In this document: piece by piece, positions 44,201 to 56,900 of the stretch
Layout of the letters: every line of letters begins with the position of its first letter
Numbering within the stretch: position 1 is the first letter of the stretch
Origin: Ceratorhiza oryzae-sativae
Taxonomy: Eukaryota > Basidiomycota > Agaricomycetes > Cantharellales > Ceratobasidiaceae
Length of the DNA stretch: 64,000 nt
Assembly: GCA_030998015.1 (NCBI GenBank)
Contig: JARWMV010000060.1
Coordinates: 24,850 to 88,849, forward strand
Direction: 5' to 3'
Notes under the pieces: generated by a model
The model's database searches: none
What the model was told of the DNA's origin: nothing
What the model saw: only the letters and a program-made list of their open reading frames with translations
Program-made: the position numbers and the translations under genes

Positions 44201-47200
44201 ATGAAGGCTGGACCGGTATATCATCCGCATCTCACAGACGATATTGACCTGGTACTCAAAGTAAGCTCTGGCTCATTGTCGTGTAGTGTCTGCTTTAAAT
44301 GCATTTCGAATAGCGCCATGCAGCTCCTTCGGAGGCTTTACAGGCGCGGGACGTTCTTCTGAAACAGATTCAAAATGCAATAACACAGGCGTTTGGTCCA
44401 CACTACCTTTTGGTTGACCTTACATTTTCGCGTGCCCATACGATCCTCACGAATATGAGAATCGAGTTGGCGATTGTGGTAATTACCTATCTCTCTGTTC
44501 TATTAATGATTTTTAAATAAAATGTCTCCCAGGATCGCTTAACTCAGGACGGGGCTCTCCCACCGATCATAGTTACTCCGTATGATCACTTGACCTAACA
44601 TAATATTCTCTCCTCATCGTTTTTCTATCCAGAAAACTCGTTGCGGCGCTTCGCGCTCTCAACCTTCAAGTGATCTCGGATCCATCTGCCGCACGTTCGA
44701 CCGGTCTCTACGTTTCTACTTCACCTTCTGCTTCTCCATCGACACCCGGAAAGCTGTTGCCCGGCTTACAAATTATACTAAATTATGCGCTTCCATTTGT
44801 GTTGACCCGACTTCGACTTTTTGAATGTTATTTCGCCATTCATCCCAACCTCCCGGCGTTGTTCTCTGCAGTTCGACTATGGCTGGATTCTCATTCTCTG
44901 ACCAATATCTCTCCAACAAGCCTAGCTTTACTATGTATTAGTTATCTTCAGGTATATATCTCGACCTGCTGCTCTCATACAGATGACTCACAAAGACATA
45001 GATAACGTTCGGTCTGCCTCATCTACAGCGACGGGAAGTGGTCGAGGGGATCCGGCAGGACGAATTGCGAATGGCTCTGACCACTGAGGCTGCTCAATGG
45101 CGAGTTCAGCCCCTGCCTCTAGGCGAGCTCCTGGTCGGGTGGCTCAGGTAAAAACACCTGTCTCATTTACATCCTCAACCTAATATGTTTCCTCGTTAGG
45201 TACTTTGGCAGAAGATTCCGTTCTAAGCAGAGCGCAATCTGCATCAAGTCTGGGGGGATCCTTCATTCCCCAAGCACAAGCCCTGCACTCCGAATATACG
45301 ATCCTTTTGCAAAGAACCATGTATGTGTGTGTTGGCGCTTCTTCAGTTTTTTTTTTCGCATTGACATCATATTCACCGGACAATTTCAGAATCATGCAAA
45401 TTTATCCCCAGCAGACAGTGCACGTTTTGTTAATCTTGCCAAAACCGCGACGGAGACTCTAGAAAAGGCCCGTCCGTTACGGGAAGTGTTCGGTTCGGGG
45501 CTGCCAAACCCTAAATCCCCAAAGATTGGTGTCAATCGTCAACTGGCATTGGATATCTGGAACCTGTATGAGGTACGCGTTAGCTATCTTTGTTTGACCG
45601 TCTTACGACTTAACTTGACTTGTTCTCCTTCCCAGTCGAACCAACCCACTCCACAAACTCTCGAGAATAGACGAAAGATCATTCGCTATATCAACAAGCT
45701 TTTACGCGAGAACTTTGGGGATACCTACGAGGCAATGCAGTTTGGTAGTACCGGGTACGGAGTGGACACGGACAGCAGTGATCTCGACCTCATGATCCGA
45801 GTATGCTTAACGCTCAATATTTCATTGCGCCACGTCTGAGAGTATCTCTAGGATCACGAACTACCAACCGGTTTCCCTCCGAACATAGGCAGTCTTGCTC
45901 GTAAGCTTGAGTCTAAATTTTCATTAAGCAAGCGTTGCTCATACTCTTTGCGTTAGCTATTTATGATGTTCGGTATGTAGGCCCCAGTCTATCCTCCACA
46001 AAATTGCTCACTGGAGACCAGTGGTATCGGCAAGGTGCTGCGGAAGGCTGGATTTGTCGATATTCTTGCTATACCTACCGCTTCGGTGCCAATTGGTGGG
46101 TCGAACAACACTACGGATCGAGAACTCACGCTCATGCTTCACCTTCTCTTCACCAGTCAAATGTCGAGACCGATACACCAGTATCAAGATTGATATCAAC
46201 TGCAACGAACTTCTTGGACTCCGTAATACCGAACTCTTGGCCCACTACTGCAACCTTTATCAACCCCTGAGGCCCTTGATCTTTTTCCTTAAACGCTGGG
46301 CCCGATCATACGGCCTGAATGACCCAGGAGCACAGACAGGACCACCAGGGTTTAGCAGCTATTGCCTAGCATTGATGACGGTAGCTTACCTCCAGGTAGG
46401 TTCGCCTGAACGATACCACTTGTGCAACACTTACGGTTGGCGGCGACCAGACCCGCAATATACTGCCGTCTGTCCAATCCTGTTTCGACGGTGTCCCAGC
46501 CGACCGCGAACAGCATGGTGTTTGGATGAGAGTCAAGGGGAAACCCTCGTTATGGTGTGACACTAGGTGGAAGGAGGCAAATGAGTGGGTTTGTCCGGAC
46601 GTTCCTTTAGAGGACGTGGCATATGGCTGGTTTAGGTGAGGGAGACGATGTCATATGGTCGAGCAACTGAGCCTTTTCCTTCCTTTGCTCAATCCCGCCT
46701 CAAGCGCCTTGATAGAGCCTTTTGCTAACGTTCTATATGTATTGACTGCAGGTTCTGGGGGAGTGAGATAGACTACGCTCGTACTGGGGTAGACATTCGG
46801 CTTGGCAAAACCTTCGAGCGCGACCAAGAAGGACGAGCGAACACCCCCACTAGCAAAAAAGGGCGCAAGGGCAAACGAGGAGACAGTGTGACAAATGCTA
46901 CGAATGGGCTGAAGGAGATGAAGCTTACCGAGCCAAGCACACCCACTGTGGAGGCTTCTGTCGAAGTTGGTTCGACTCGAACCCGAAGTGATTCCGTCGC
47001 CACCACTGCGGAGTCGGTGCCTATTGGGGTAGGTTATTCCAAGTGTTATATGGTTCTTACTAAGCCTAGTATAGGAGACACAAGCGGTACAAGAAGAGTT
47101 GAATAACCTTCACGCGGAGATCGAAACTGCTCCAGCGACCAACGGGAAGTCCATCCCTCAAGAACAGCCAGCTGTTTGGAAGTCACACGGTATTCTGGTG

Positions 47201-47513
47201 GTAGATCCGTTCATACGCGTCAAGGTTAGGCATCGAATTTCTTCATTCAACGATTGAGCTCAATGCATATCTCACTCCATAGAATGTGGCTGGCAATGTC
47301 GCACTTTCCCAGATCGAACTGTTCCGGGTGAATTGCAGACATACGACAGAAATGTTGGAGAACGGTTTGCCCCTCGATCGAATCATGGGAGATTTCGCGA
47401 CGGAACCTCCAAATATTGAACCAGTCCCGTTGCCTCCGCCGCAACATTTTGGACGAGGTCGTGGAAGGGGCGGAGGGAGAGGCAGGGGTAGAGGAAGAGG
47501 AAGAGGTGATTGA
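44201..47513 (+). CDS. Terminal nucleotidyltransferase (Cid1/TUTase/PAP-25A family), two-module
   Basis: The start MKAGPVYHPHLTDDIDLVLK (exon 44201-44260) is followed by many short exons. Module 1 (to about 45330) holds LQIILNYALPFVLTRLRL, TSLALLCISYLQ and LGELLVGWLRYFGRRFRSK, which fit the central/PAP-associated parts of the family, but no GS or DxD motif is visible. Module 2 has FGSTGYGVDTDSSDLDLMI (catalytic GS and two Asp, about 45741-45800), IKIDINCNELLG (third Asp, about 46188), LIFFLKRWARSYGLND and FSSYCLALMTVAYLQ. The C-terminus has VVDPFIRVKNVAGNV and an RG-rich tail (47449-47510), a usual RNA-binding tail. Members add U or A to RNA 3' ends. The duplicated architecture, with a possibly inactive first module, recalls animal TUT4/TUT7 (comparison by analogy). 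Confidence 0.75.
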
Positions 47514-47995
47514 TTAGCGGGTGGTTGTATTGGAGCAATCACATTCGTCTCCATTCAAGATTCTGCCATAGGTGTCCTGGCTCCGATCGGATACGAATTA
47601 TGTCGAATATGGATGTTTAACCACCGCATCATACGAAAAACGTAAGCTACGGAAGTTACCTAGCCAAGGCGCGACAGTTACAGCAGAATTCGATCACGGT
47701 CCCGCGTGCAGACCCCCAAAGGAAATGTCACGTGAGAGATGGACTTTATGAATCCTTATTGACCGAGCCACGACCAGCCACCTATGGGGTCAAACAGCTC
47801 GATCCTCTTGGTACCTATATCTGTTTCAACTTCCTTCGTTCGATTAGATGCAACTTCTCAACGACCAGATCCTCCGACCTCATTTATTCTGGCCTCCGCG
47901 TGGGCGGCCAATTAATTAACTCATGGACGCACACCAAGGGTAGGACAGGCATCACTACTATTATTCCGATTAAACATTAACGCGAAAATACTCAG
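47514..47995. other. Intergenic, upstream of the F-box pair
   Basis: Short frames only. An upstream exon of the F-box pseudogene (start codon) should lie here but I could not fix it. Confidence 0.4.
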
Positions 47996-49150
47996 TGCAT
48001 TGCGTATAATCAGCTTGCCGGATGAGGTTATTGAAACAATAGCTTCACAGGACGCATTAGCCCTTCGAGATGTGATGGCATACTCGTTGACCTGTCCCCA
48101 AATCTTCTATGCCACCAAACACCTCACCACTACACCCATCTACGTTGAAGATGAATCTGGAACAGGTGCTCTAGTCAGTCACCTTGTCGATTCGAATATT
48201 GGACTTGTACGGTACGCCGACCTACAGAACCGTAGCTGATCCGAGAACTCGTCTCACAGTTGCAACAACCTAGGAGCGCCATCATGAATGTTCGATTCAC
48301 GCTAGTCAACTCCAAATCTTAGAGCGAACAACTGCGTCAACTTCTATCAAAAATGACTCGTCTGAAATATCTCGCGCTTCGTCCACCCCGTGTTTCATCT
48401 GACCTCAAGTTTGCGTATTCAAATCAGGGTCGTAAAAATATCTCTTTGTATCCGTTCCCTCTACGCACTAATCATTTCCGAGATGGCTATCTAAGCCGCC
48501 TAACTCATCTAGAACTCTCAAATCTCAGCATCACTCCCTTAGCGTTTGTGCATATGACCAAGCTGACTCATCTCAAGCTGTCACTAACTGAATCTCAGGA
48601 TGGCTATACAGCTTCAGAGTATCTGGCTCCGATCTCGGCTGCTGCAAAGTGTCCACTTACAGCGCTAGAGATTGGTCTACACTCGCATCGTGGAAAGGTG
48701 GACCCCTTTGAAAGACTCGAAGTCGTTCGACCTTGTATCTTCGCTTGGCCCTCCCTCCGGATTCTGAACATTAACAGTGCCCCAAAAGGCTGGACCACAA
48801 AGATTCCATCCGACATATTCGTGAGTTTCCGTTTACAACTGTGAATGGGTATGACTCAAAAGACCCCAGAAATTCGAACAAATGATCGAGGAACTGGCAA
48901 AAACTCTCAAATCAGCGGGCCCACTCAGACAGCTATCCCTAGATATTGTCCCCAAAGGATCAAGTCATATACCTCCCTCACAATCATACATCCCCATGCA
49001 CAGGACCCCCACTCGCTATATAGACTCGCCATGACATTTCGTTCGGCTTGTCCAAAGCTAAAACTTCTTCGGTGTGTGACACCCCTCAAGTCCGGGGAAC
49101 TTTTGTCTGGAAATACTTATAATCAATCAAGCTGTTATGAGGTCGCATGA
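47996..49150 (+). pseudogene. F-box / LRR gene C, inactivated tandem copy
   Basis: After an AG at 47994-47995 comes the F-box SLPDEVIETIASQDALALRDV. The intron, from donor GTACGCC (after LVR), joins to SAIMNVRFTLVNSKS. An in-frame TAG then interrupts before SEQLRQLL, where gene D has a Gln codon. LRR-like parts follow (LKYLALRPP, YLSRLTHLELSNL, MTKLTHLKLSL). Near 49000 the frame shifts: DLVPKGSSHIPPS-type reading ends, and FRSACPKLKLLRCVTPL continues one base over. The terminal block of gene D (ARATWCTNGWECTRESL) is missing. One nonsense codon, one frameshift and a lost tail make it a pseudogene of gene D, 700 bp downstream. Confidence 0.7.
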
Positions 49151-49825
49151 AAGAAACCCCCGAAGATAAGGCTTCTTTGGTATTCGGCATGATCTAAATT
49201 CATTAGGTTGTGCCAGACCGGTTGCCTGAAGCCCGAGTTTTCTTCAAGTTATTTCATATCAGTCCTTTGTTTCTATTCGAATTCAATGCCGTGTTGCCCG
49301 TTTTCGTATGCTTGCCCGTCATTTCTTCCACTCTCGTGAAATTTTCTAAATCGGTATAAATGTCGATCTTATGCGCCAGAGCACGAAATCTCTCCTTACA
49401 GACTCTTATTTGGCATTAGGTGTGTCTCGCATGTGTACCCGCACTCGATTCACGACGTCATGTGCCGCATCAAAAGGTTAGTCAGGGTATCGGAGCGGCA
49501 GGTGCCTGACGATCTTCGATGATACTCGATATATGCGCAGATAGAAATCGAGATGTCAGTTCATCTGAGGGTCGAGGCTGAGCGGGATCTGATATAACAC
49601 TGATATACTCATGGTTTTGCGCCCGGAGCTCCCCCATCGAACCCTCGCTTACTCGCTTCCCGTTTGTTTGTTAAAGGGCACACATACGCGTCGTGTAGGC
49701 CACGTCGTACCTCACCATCTGCCAAGTTCTGTCCTCAACCTTAGCCTGAAAGATGGCCACGTTCAAGCAAGTTGCTACTTCGTTTCATTTCAATGGACAA
49801 TAAAATGACCTGCATGGTGTCAGAC
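49151..49825. other. Intergenic between the F-box pair
   Basis: The start-codon exon of gene D should lie here; atggccacgttcaagcaag at 49753 is a candidate followed by a GT-like site. Not confirmed. Confidence 0.3.
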
Positions 49826-51067
49826 ATATATCGATATCGTGCTTGCCGGATGAAGTTCTCGAGCTTATTGCTTCACAGCTTACGCTGAGCTTTCGAGACG
49901 TGGTTTCATTTTCGACCACCTCACGAAGAATACACGAAGCCACCCGATTCTTAGTGTCCCAACCCCTATGTATCGAAGATCCTGATGGTACTGATCTGTT
50001 GGAGAAGGAATTATCAAATACCCAACTAGGCCTCGTTCGGTAAGCCTACTGGCAACTCCTCTTGTCTTCCATGATTCATCTGTAGCCGCAACAAAGTTCT
50101 GCAGTGATCAACACAAAATTCACGCTGGCGAAATCCCAAACACAGAGCGAGCAGCTTCGTCAGCTCCTATTGAGGGCTCCTCGGCTCCGTTACCTTTCCA
50201 TTCGCCGGCCCGCTCCAGATCCACTCGAAGCCGCTCCTCGCTTCGAGCCCTCGCGGTCTAAAACTTCGAGTCATCCATTCCCACTACGATCCTCACATTT
50301 CCAGTCAGCCGGCCCATATTTAAAATGCCTCACCCACCTCGAGCTGGTCGGACTCAGCATACACCCATTGACATTCTCTTACCTCCCGTGCTTGACCCAT
50401 CTCAAGCTGTCCTTGTCCGAACAACATGATGCATTCCTCGCGGCGGAAGCTCTCGGCATTATCGCCTCTGCTAGGACCTGCAGACTCGTGGGCTTAGAAA
50501 TGAGTATGCATGCTGGATTGGTATTCCGTGAGAGGGTCAACGTCCTCAAAGCATGCGTTACTGCATGGCCTGATATCGAGGTCCTCAACTTGTTCAGCAC
50601 ACACAACGGCAGGATCCCAAGCCTGTTTCATCGGTGGCAAAACCCAGAGGTGAGACATTCCGCCACGCCAATAAATTTCATGCACACCATTTCCAATACA
50701 GGATGTCGCCTTGCTAGCCACAGAGCTCGCTAAAACTATTGAGCCCGCTCAACGCCTAAAAGATTTTGCTCTCGGAATTATCCCCGTCGACGCAAAAGAG
50801 ATACTCCCGCCTACCCTGACCCCACCTAGCCCCAAACCCCAGGATTCACCTGTTCCGGGCTCGCTAGCTTCGCTTGGCACGATCTTTCGCACCAGCTGTC
50901 CATCACTACAGTCCTTCCGATGTCTGGTACCGGTGGCGAACCGCACGGGGAAAAGGCCGTTCGCAGAATTCCATGAGGTCGCACGTGCGACGTGGTGTAC
51001 CAATGGGTGGGAGTGCACAAGGGAGAGCTTGGCCAACGCAGATCCGGAGATCTTCGGCATGCTCTGA
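49826..51067 (+). CDS. F-box / leucine-rich protein D
   Basis: The F-box CLPDEVLELIASQLTLSFRDVV (from about 49840) begins after an acceptor AG, so the start codon is in an upstream exon. A spliced intron (50041 to about 50093) joins LVR to SAVINTKFTLAKSQTQSEQL. LRR segments include LRYLSIRRP, LKCLTHLELVGL, PCLTHLKLSLSE and PDIEVLNLFS. After a further intron the protein ends with VALLATELAKTI, CPSLQSFRCLV and ADPEIFGML at 51067. No stops or frameshifts in the parts I could join, unlike gene C. Probably an SCF ubiquitin-ligase substrate adaptor of unknown target. It converges on the DUF6533 gene, with about 195 bp between stop codons. Confidence 0.65.
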
Positions 51068-51262
51068 GAATGACGGCTCGGTCGTGTGAAATGGAACAAA
51101 GCGAACAGGGAGCCGGACGCGAAGACCCGGACGCCACGACGATCCTTCCGGACGGATTCGGAATGACTTTTGAATACCAAAACTGTATCAATATGCTACT
51201 GCATCAAATAAAATACATCGTGGATGGTAGGATCAGAAGCGACCCTACTATACATGTTTGCT

Positions 51263-53179
51263 CTATGAACATGTCGACCTAGATCTAAAGTGTTGCCTTT
51301 TGTCTCCGCTGCTCAAAGTTACGGACGGAACAGTCCAAGATCGAAAGCTGTCGCGACTATTGGTCCTCGGCATTAGCCGTAATTCTGTATAGCCTGTGTG
51401 GGTTTGAAGGTTCTCTAATTCATGTTCTTGTAAGGTAGTGAGGCTGGAAGGATAAGCACAGTATGCTCGAAGGTTGAGGACGATCCTAAACCCCAGGACG
51501 TTGGCAATGGCTTGCGGTAGATCACCCTCAGCCTAAAGCGGGAATTGAGAGTTGCCAAGGAACTAACTTACCCATAGTACCATACTTTGGCAAGGCAACC
51601 ACTAAACACAATGTTAGATAATTGCTGGTTTCTATCGGGACTCGTAACGACGTACGGGTAGGAGGCGCAATTGACCACACAAGAAGAGGAAATAGCGTGC
51701 ACACTGCTCAGACCATCTCAGCGCTGGCAAAAGAGCGACAACCATACAGGGCTCACAGATGATCCCAACAAAATATTGAAATCCTAGTCGTCGTCACTTA
51801 GTAGATACTTCTCAGCATAGAGTGTATGCGCAACTCACCATCTCTCCATAACGCATCTACGATAGGGACTTCCATTCCATCGGCCGAGTACTGCCATGCA
51901 CGCACGGCTGTCAAGGCAAATATAACGCTCTATCACAGGACGTTGTTGCTGCGGCCCTAATACATAATGTGAATAGACGTACCTCGAGAATCAATGGGGG
52001 GATCCAGACCGACCAGCTAGAATGTATCATCAGTAGCATTCGTCATTCATGGGAATCGATGGTTTCGTACAGATATTTCGGTATCTAGGCATACGATTAG
52101 AGAGCTGAGATTAATATGATGAGGTTGCATACCGTCGTCCAACAAGCGTGTATGAGCCGTCCCTCAAAAGCAATCTAGTTCGTCATGGTCAAGCGCGTGC
52201 TGTTTTTCAAGAGTGGGCAACTAACGGTACCTGTAGACGACAAAGAATTTGAAATTTAAGCCATATAAGTAAGAGATACACTTACGAGATGTTTGCAGGA
52301 GGCTAAAAGACAATATTGTAAAGCTTGTGAGAAAATATAGGAGGAAGGCTGCTGTCAAGAAAAAACGTAGTTTTCGTTGGTTCCCCCAGAGCGCATGCAC
52401 CCGCATGAGCATGATCGCTGTGTCAGGTCCCGTCAAATAATGTATCCCGTGACGGCTTGTTTTGAATCGACTAACCATGAACCTGTGGGGCAACTTTGAA
52501 TATAATCATGCGGGGTGTAGTAAACACTCACGGCAGCAAGAAGAAATAAATTCAAATACCCCTCCACAACGACCCAGACTCGGCAAAACTATGTGCCCAA
52601 GTTAGCACCCTCACCAGATCATCCCCTGTCCAATGACCTACTGTGAGGCTGACATGCATCGTAAGACCTCCTTTTTCTGTGACCGATGAGTATTTTTCGT
52701 TTGTTTGCTGTATATACCCAACCTACCATAGATATCAACGGCAAGCACCGCAGGTGCCTGTGTTTAAACCGTGAAAAACCACGGCTGAATCCTGAAATTC
52801 ACTACATACCAGGTATCGATTCTACGTGCAGCCTCTCAGATGGTTATTTGAATGAGTGGACCAAGACGTACCACAATGAAGATGATTGACACCGCACCCA
52901 TCGGTTGAGACCAGATCAGCTCAACCTATCGTGAGCAGTCTTGATATGCATTGCTTTGTGATTGGGATAGTTAAGTCAGTCTCACCTCGTCTCCAAAGGT
53001 GAGAAGGTGATCGTAAACGAGGACGACAAATCCTGCGACTGAGCGCTTCTCTCAGGCTGAGGGGCTACAAGCAGTCTTGGAAATAAACTTACACGAAAAA
53101 TGGCTACCGGATTGGGAGCGACGTTAAAATAAGCAAGAAAACAGTAGGACTCTTGATACGCACCGACTGGCTGTGACAT
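51263..53179 (-). CDS. DUF6533-type multi-pass membrane protein
   Basis: On the minus strand, MSQPVGAYQESYCFLAYFNV (53179) leads through an intron to VAGFVVLVYDHLLTFGDE and then VELIWSQPMGAVSIIFIV. This is the DUF6533 pattern: a YDHLLTLGDEV-like core followed by W-P-x-x-x-x-x. Later exons give DTAIMLMRVHALWGNQRKLRFF, the WIPPLILE helix, FALTAVRAWQYSAD and IANVLGFRIVLNLRAY. The tail ends near FRSRSTCS, TAG at 51263. The family is a large Agaricomycete-specific group of about seven-helix membrane proteins of unknown function. Several short introns; the exact number is not fixed. Confidence 0.65.
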
Positions 53180-53915
53180 GAACAACGATCGTTGATAGCG
53201 GAGGTAGAACTGTCCCGGTCATTCTCGGGTTATGGATGGCGCCTCGATGTTGGGGTGGCCAACGAGAAAAATGTCGACAACCAACTGTTCAAGTACGGGC
53301 TGCTTTAACTGGGCCTAGCAGAAGTTGCTTAACACAATTGGTCTATTTCGTTTGAAATCCCCGTCATATGGGCTTGAGGAGGGCGTACACAAAGGGGGAT
53401 AGTCATCACACAAAGAGAAGGAACAAATATGATAGTTACGTGGTTCCGAATAGGTTGTCCTTGATGAGTCCTGAACCTTGCCCAAATGGGCAAAACACGG
53501 TGTGGCGCGTGAAAATCACGTGTTTCGGTGTTCCATCCGCCAAGTCATACACATAACGAGTCTCGCCTATTCGAAACAGCATCTAATGGATCAACCCAAC
53601 TCATCAGTGTGCAGAGACAAGGTTACCACAGGTTACATAATGAGAACATCCAAAAGCTCGCCTAAGACTATCCCAACTTTTACGACTATGTTAAGATCCT
53701 TACGTAGCGAACAATGTATACCGGACGAGGCGGAGATGTATTGGTTACACATTGGTCTATTTAATATAGCAAACGCCTAGACAGAACATTATTGGACGAT
53801 ATGCAGTCTTCTTGAATGACGACTACGGGTATACACAAGCCAATACATCGTATCATCATAAAATCGTTACAGGGCACCAGTCCAATCATGCCATGCCCTA
53901 CATCAAAAGACTTAA
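53180..53915. other. Intergenic, nothing recognised
   Basis: Two weak overlapping plus-strand frames (53478-53780, 53816-54025); the second runs into the CSC1 gene antisense. No motif. Confidence 0.45.
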
Positions 53916-56900
53916 TCATGATCTTGGGAACCCACCCGGCATCTTTGACTTTCTTGTCTCTGGGTGGTGGAAATAGATCCCGTAGCGGTTTTGGCTCGTC
54001 GGCGAGCGTACGATGGACGGAATAGGCGTCGGTGGACTAGCGCCTCCGTTACTTGCCTCCCCTTCAGTCTGGATGTGCAAAGGCGGTGGACTTCCGCCTT
54101 CGTCCGAACTCTCTTCATCTTCGCCCATCCAATCCGAATCGTCGGGAAGCATGATGATTCCAGTCGCGGGATCGTAGCTCAACCGGTTCCGATGATTCGA
54201 ACTCGAGCTCCCTTCATCTTGCCATGGGTTCGAACCGGCCTCATCGAGCGGAGTCCGAGCGTTGTTGACCGCTTGACTCGATCCACGCGAAGCTTGGGTC
54301 GCGTCTTGCCGCCGAGGGCGGCTCGTGTGGCGTTTTCGGAGCGTGAGGACGACTGCATCGCCCTTGTCGCCCGAACCATCGTCGTTCTCGTGTCCTTCGA
54401 TAAAGTTGGCGAGGGTCTGTCCTTTCTTGAGCGGAAGCCATGGTGTAGGGAGGACTCCGGTGAGGGCGGGGTGACCATAGCGTCTGCGTCCAGTACTAAA
54501 AGGGGTATGAGGAAAAATAACTAAAATAGGAAACAAATGAAACATACTTGAGTACTCCCCAATACCAATTCGCCATTGGCTGCTGAGACTACAAAGTTCA
54601 ACCCATCAGCGCCAGATCGAAAAGCTGCAAAGCAATAAACTTACATAATCTGTTCGTTCATCTTCGGGTGCAACGTACAGCGTCTCATCGTTCTGAGCGT
54701 ACCGTCGCTTATTCAAATGACTCTGAGAGGCACTAACGGCCTCGCCTCGCCTCATCCGCGCAACCTCCTCTTCTGTGCCCCTTTGAACTTCGCATACCGC
54801 GCTTAAACTGACGAACGTGCTCAACGGAGCACACTCTTTGTTCATCCACCATGCCCACCAGAGGGTGCCCACGAGCAAGGGACCCATGAGGAATGCGAGG
54901 ACGTAGGATTGTTTGAGCGTGAAGATTCCAGTCATGAATGTTTGGAACAGCGTCAGGCCCCACATCAGTCGGCGGAAAGTGATTGGCCACGCTTCGCCAC
55001 GGGATTCGGCCGGTTTGTAGAAAACTATCCGCAACGCCTCAGCAGATTATGAAAGTATTGGCCAGATGGACTCACCAAACATAAGCTTGTACTTGTAGAC
55101 GAGATATGCAACTCCGAAGTAAATTGCGCCGAAAATCAGGATGAGTGGCTGGATGATACTGTAGATCATCGTTACCACAAAGACCAGGATCGCCAGCGGA
55201 TACACGGCTCCATAGTTGATCATTGGAGGCGCGTTGAGTTCGGCGTAATCTAAAATTGGCTTTGTTCGGCTTGCGTGGATAGCCAAAGAACGAGTTGTGA
55301 CACACCTCGAGGAGTCTCGGTAAACATCTGATAAATCATTCTCGGCACGATAATCCCGATATTCAAGAGCTGAAGCGGCATGATACCCAGACCTATATCC
55401 CTTGCATCAAGCGCTGCACGCGCGCAACCAAAAGGACGAAACTCACCTTGAAGCATCACATAACTCAGGAAGAAATGCCTCGCCTGTCCCTTTTGCAGCG
55501 CCTGTGCAAGTTTTTCGGGAATCTTGATGGGGGCGTCCGCAAGTTCACGGACTAGGGCCCAATAGGTCGACACGAGGAGGAAGATGAAGACAACGTTGAT
55601 GAGGAGGAAAAGGAAGTACCTATAACCACCATGAGGGCGTGATACAAGGGTAAAAAAGGATCGGGCTCACTTTTTCAACAACGCGTATTCCGCCCAGCTC
55701 CTCGCCTTGTTTCCCTGTAGATACGAAAGTGCCTCGAGCAAAAACGGCAAAAGGCTGTTCAACGCCGTGACGGACAAACTAGGAAGCGAGTTTTGAACCA
55801 CAGCTTGGATCCGGGCGTCCTTGTCTACCAGTCTACATAGAAATATATTTAGACCGCCCCAGAGGCGGAGCAAACCACTCACTTGGCCAACCAGGGCAGA
55901 ATCTTTTTCATTTCCTCATAACTCAGCAGCGTCGTCAAACTGGCCATCGGGACGGACCAAAAACCGAGCAGGGCGGCCATGAAACACAAGACCAGGAATT
56001 CCCGGAAAAGAGTAGCTGTAAGACAGAAGTTGTTTGTCACGCCATGATGCATAGAATGAGAAGGAGCATGCCTTTTGGCGAAAGTGGCACATTCGGCCAA
56101 TAGATATCCCTCGGCTCTGGGGCGGGAACAGTGATGATGTGCGTCGACGGGAAATTGTGTTCAACCTGTGTGGCAATTTGCTAGCCACACCAATGCATAT
56201 CAGATCCAGCGTCATCACAAATGCAATCTGTCTACTCACCGCACTGCTCGTCTGTTCAATGTTACAAACGCCAAATCCGTCGCTTCAAACTTCCCCAACC
56301 GGCGCTTTCGCCTCACAGCTTCGTCCGCCTCTCTAAACTGCGACTCCAGATACTCCAACGCGTCCACTTTTTTTTTCCAAACCACGAAGGCCGCAACACC
56401 GGCCTCTGTCGATGTGGCACCACCAGCCTCGGCAACGCTCCCGACTCACGGTCTTCGTTTTGACCGGTGATGCGGGACGAAACGGCGTCTCCTCGGACGT
56501 TCATCGATGGGTCGTACGACTCGACGGTGGACGGGTTCCCGACGTAACCTGTCCAGGCTTTTTCGAGATTGAGCAGCGCGGCCGTGCGTTTGGCGAGCAG
56601 GGTGTCCAGGGATGCGACCTCGCGGCACACCCACTGACACTCTCTACTCTCAGGCCCATATTTTCAAAGTAATCGGCCAGGGTGCGTTCGCCACGAAGGT
56701 GGTGCGGTAGGCGGGTGCACATGACTGTACGAGCTGGGATAGAGTGCACGAGTTCGAGGGAGGACAGCTGGCGCGCACGGAGGAACCGAGCGTAGTTCCG
56801 TGCGCAAAAGCGGAGGGTGAGGCCGGTGAACACGTATGTGAGGAGCAAGTGGATAGTGAGATGGGATGAGGCATCGGAAATAAGATCGAGCCAGGAGCGT

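Noticed and set aside
54210..54250. tRNA-like GGTTCGAA box
   Set aside because: The match gggttcgaacc lies inside coding sequence and has no A box or clover-leaf arms at the right spacing.
53964..54524. 186-codon plus-strand frame
   Set aside because: Antisense to the C-terminal tail of the CSC1-like gene; no motif.
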